A DNA stretch of 6,104 nt, from assembly GCA_001800005.1 (NCBI GenBank), contig MGUL01000022.1:1036-7139 (forward strand). The letters are read 5' to 3'. This document shows, in pieces, positions 6,013-6,104 of the stretch. How positions within the stretch are numbered: position 1 is the first letter of the stretch; each line of letters opens with the position of its first letter. The notes below the pieces were generated by a model. That model saw nothing but the letters and a program-made list of their open reading frames with translations. It was not told the origin of the DNA and searched no databases. This DNA comes from Elusimicrobia bacterium RBG_16_66_12. Its GTDB lineage: Bacteria > Elusimicrobiota > Elusimicrobia > UBA1565 > UBA9628. The translations under genes were made by a program, and so were the position numbers.

Positions 6013-6104
6013 CCTGCTGGTGCGGCACCGGCTCCTTCTCACCGCGCTGGCCCTCTGGGTCGCCTTCGGCCTCTTCTTTCAGGCTTCGGCCGGCCTGCGG
6101 GCAA
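6005..6104 (+). CDS. N-terminus of a membrane protein (partial, runs off the window)
   Basis: A GTG at 6005 opens a frame that overlaps the stop of the preceding gene by 8 nt and stays open to the window edge. Its 33 visible residues begin (M)IDLLVRHR and continue LLLTALALWVAFGLFF, a short basic start followed by one hydrophobic helix. This is a signal anchor or first transmembrane segment. The overlap and the AGAGGTG ribosome binding site indicate translation coupled to the multi-domain enzyme, so the two products probably act together. A GT-C-type membrane glycosyltransferase using the polyprenyl-phosphate sugar made upstream would fit the context, but nothing in the 33 residues shows this. 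Any polytopic or anchored envelope protein is possible. Confidence 0.65.
   Translation, partial: MIDLLVRHRLLLTALALWVAFGLFFQASAGLRA

Overview
The window is GC-rich bacterial DNA, roughly two-thirds G+C by eye, with all recognisable genes on the + strand and very short gaps (13 to 66 nt). Coding is high in Ala/Gly and Glu/Asp, the secreted proteins are Cys-anchored lipoproteins, and one of them has a Thr/Glu/Ala/Pro linker of a kind familiar from Chloroflexota lipoproteins. A Chloroflexota or other deep-branching environmental high-GC bacterium is my guess. No marker gene in the window proves it.

Left part (1-2812): this looks like one cell-envelope operon. It holds the last codons of an upstream gene with a hydrophobic C-terminus, a 148-residue three-helix membrane protein, and two successive lipoproteins of 403 and 317 residues. 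The lipoproteins are mostly helical and share a Y-R-x-I-Q-P motif near the C-terminus, so I read them as diverged relatives. The first resembles, from memory only, the FEA1/H43 low-iron-inducible periplasmic proteins, so iron acquisition is a possible but unproven theme.

Right part (2851-6104): a 1053-residue multi-domain membrane protein dominates. In order it carries a flippase-like lysylphosphatidylglycerol-synthase-type transmembrane domain (MprF/AglD membrane family), a second unassigned transmembrane block, a complete alkaline-phosphatase-superfamily phosphodiesterase domain, and a C-terminal family 2 glycosyltransferase of the dolichol/polyprenyl-phosphate sugar synthase type. Its stop codon overlaps the GTG start of a further membrane protein cut by the window edge. 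The natural reading is a lipid-linked sugar or phospho-glycolipid pathway of the cell envelope. The domain order and the apparent placement of both catalytic domains on the same side of the membrane are unusual and are the best lead here.

The gap between the two halves (2813-2850) has two adjacent GC hairpins and no clear Shine-Dalgarno sequence, so it may separate or regulate the two gene groups. I saw no tRNA, rRNA, CRISPR array, insertion sequence, attachment site, convincing sigma-type promoter or T-tailed terminator. No gene-free stretch longer than 70 nt exists.
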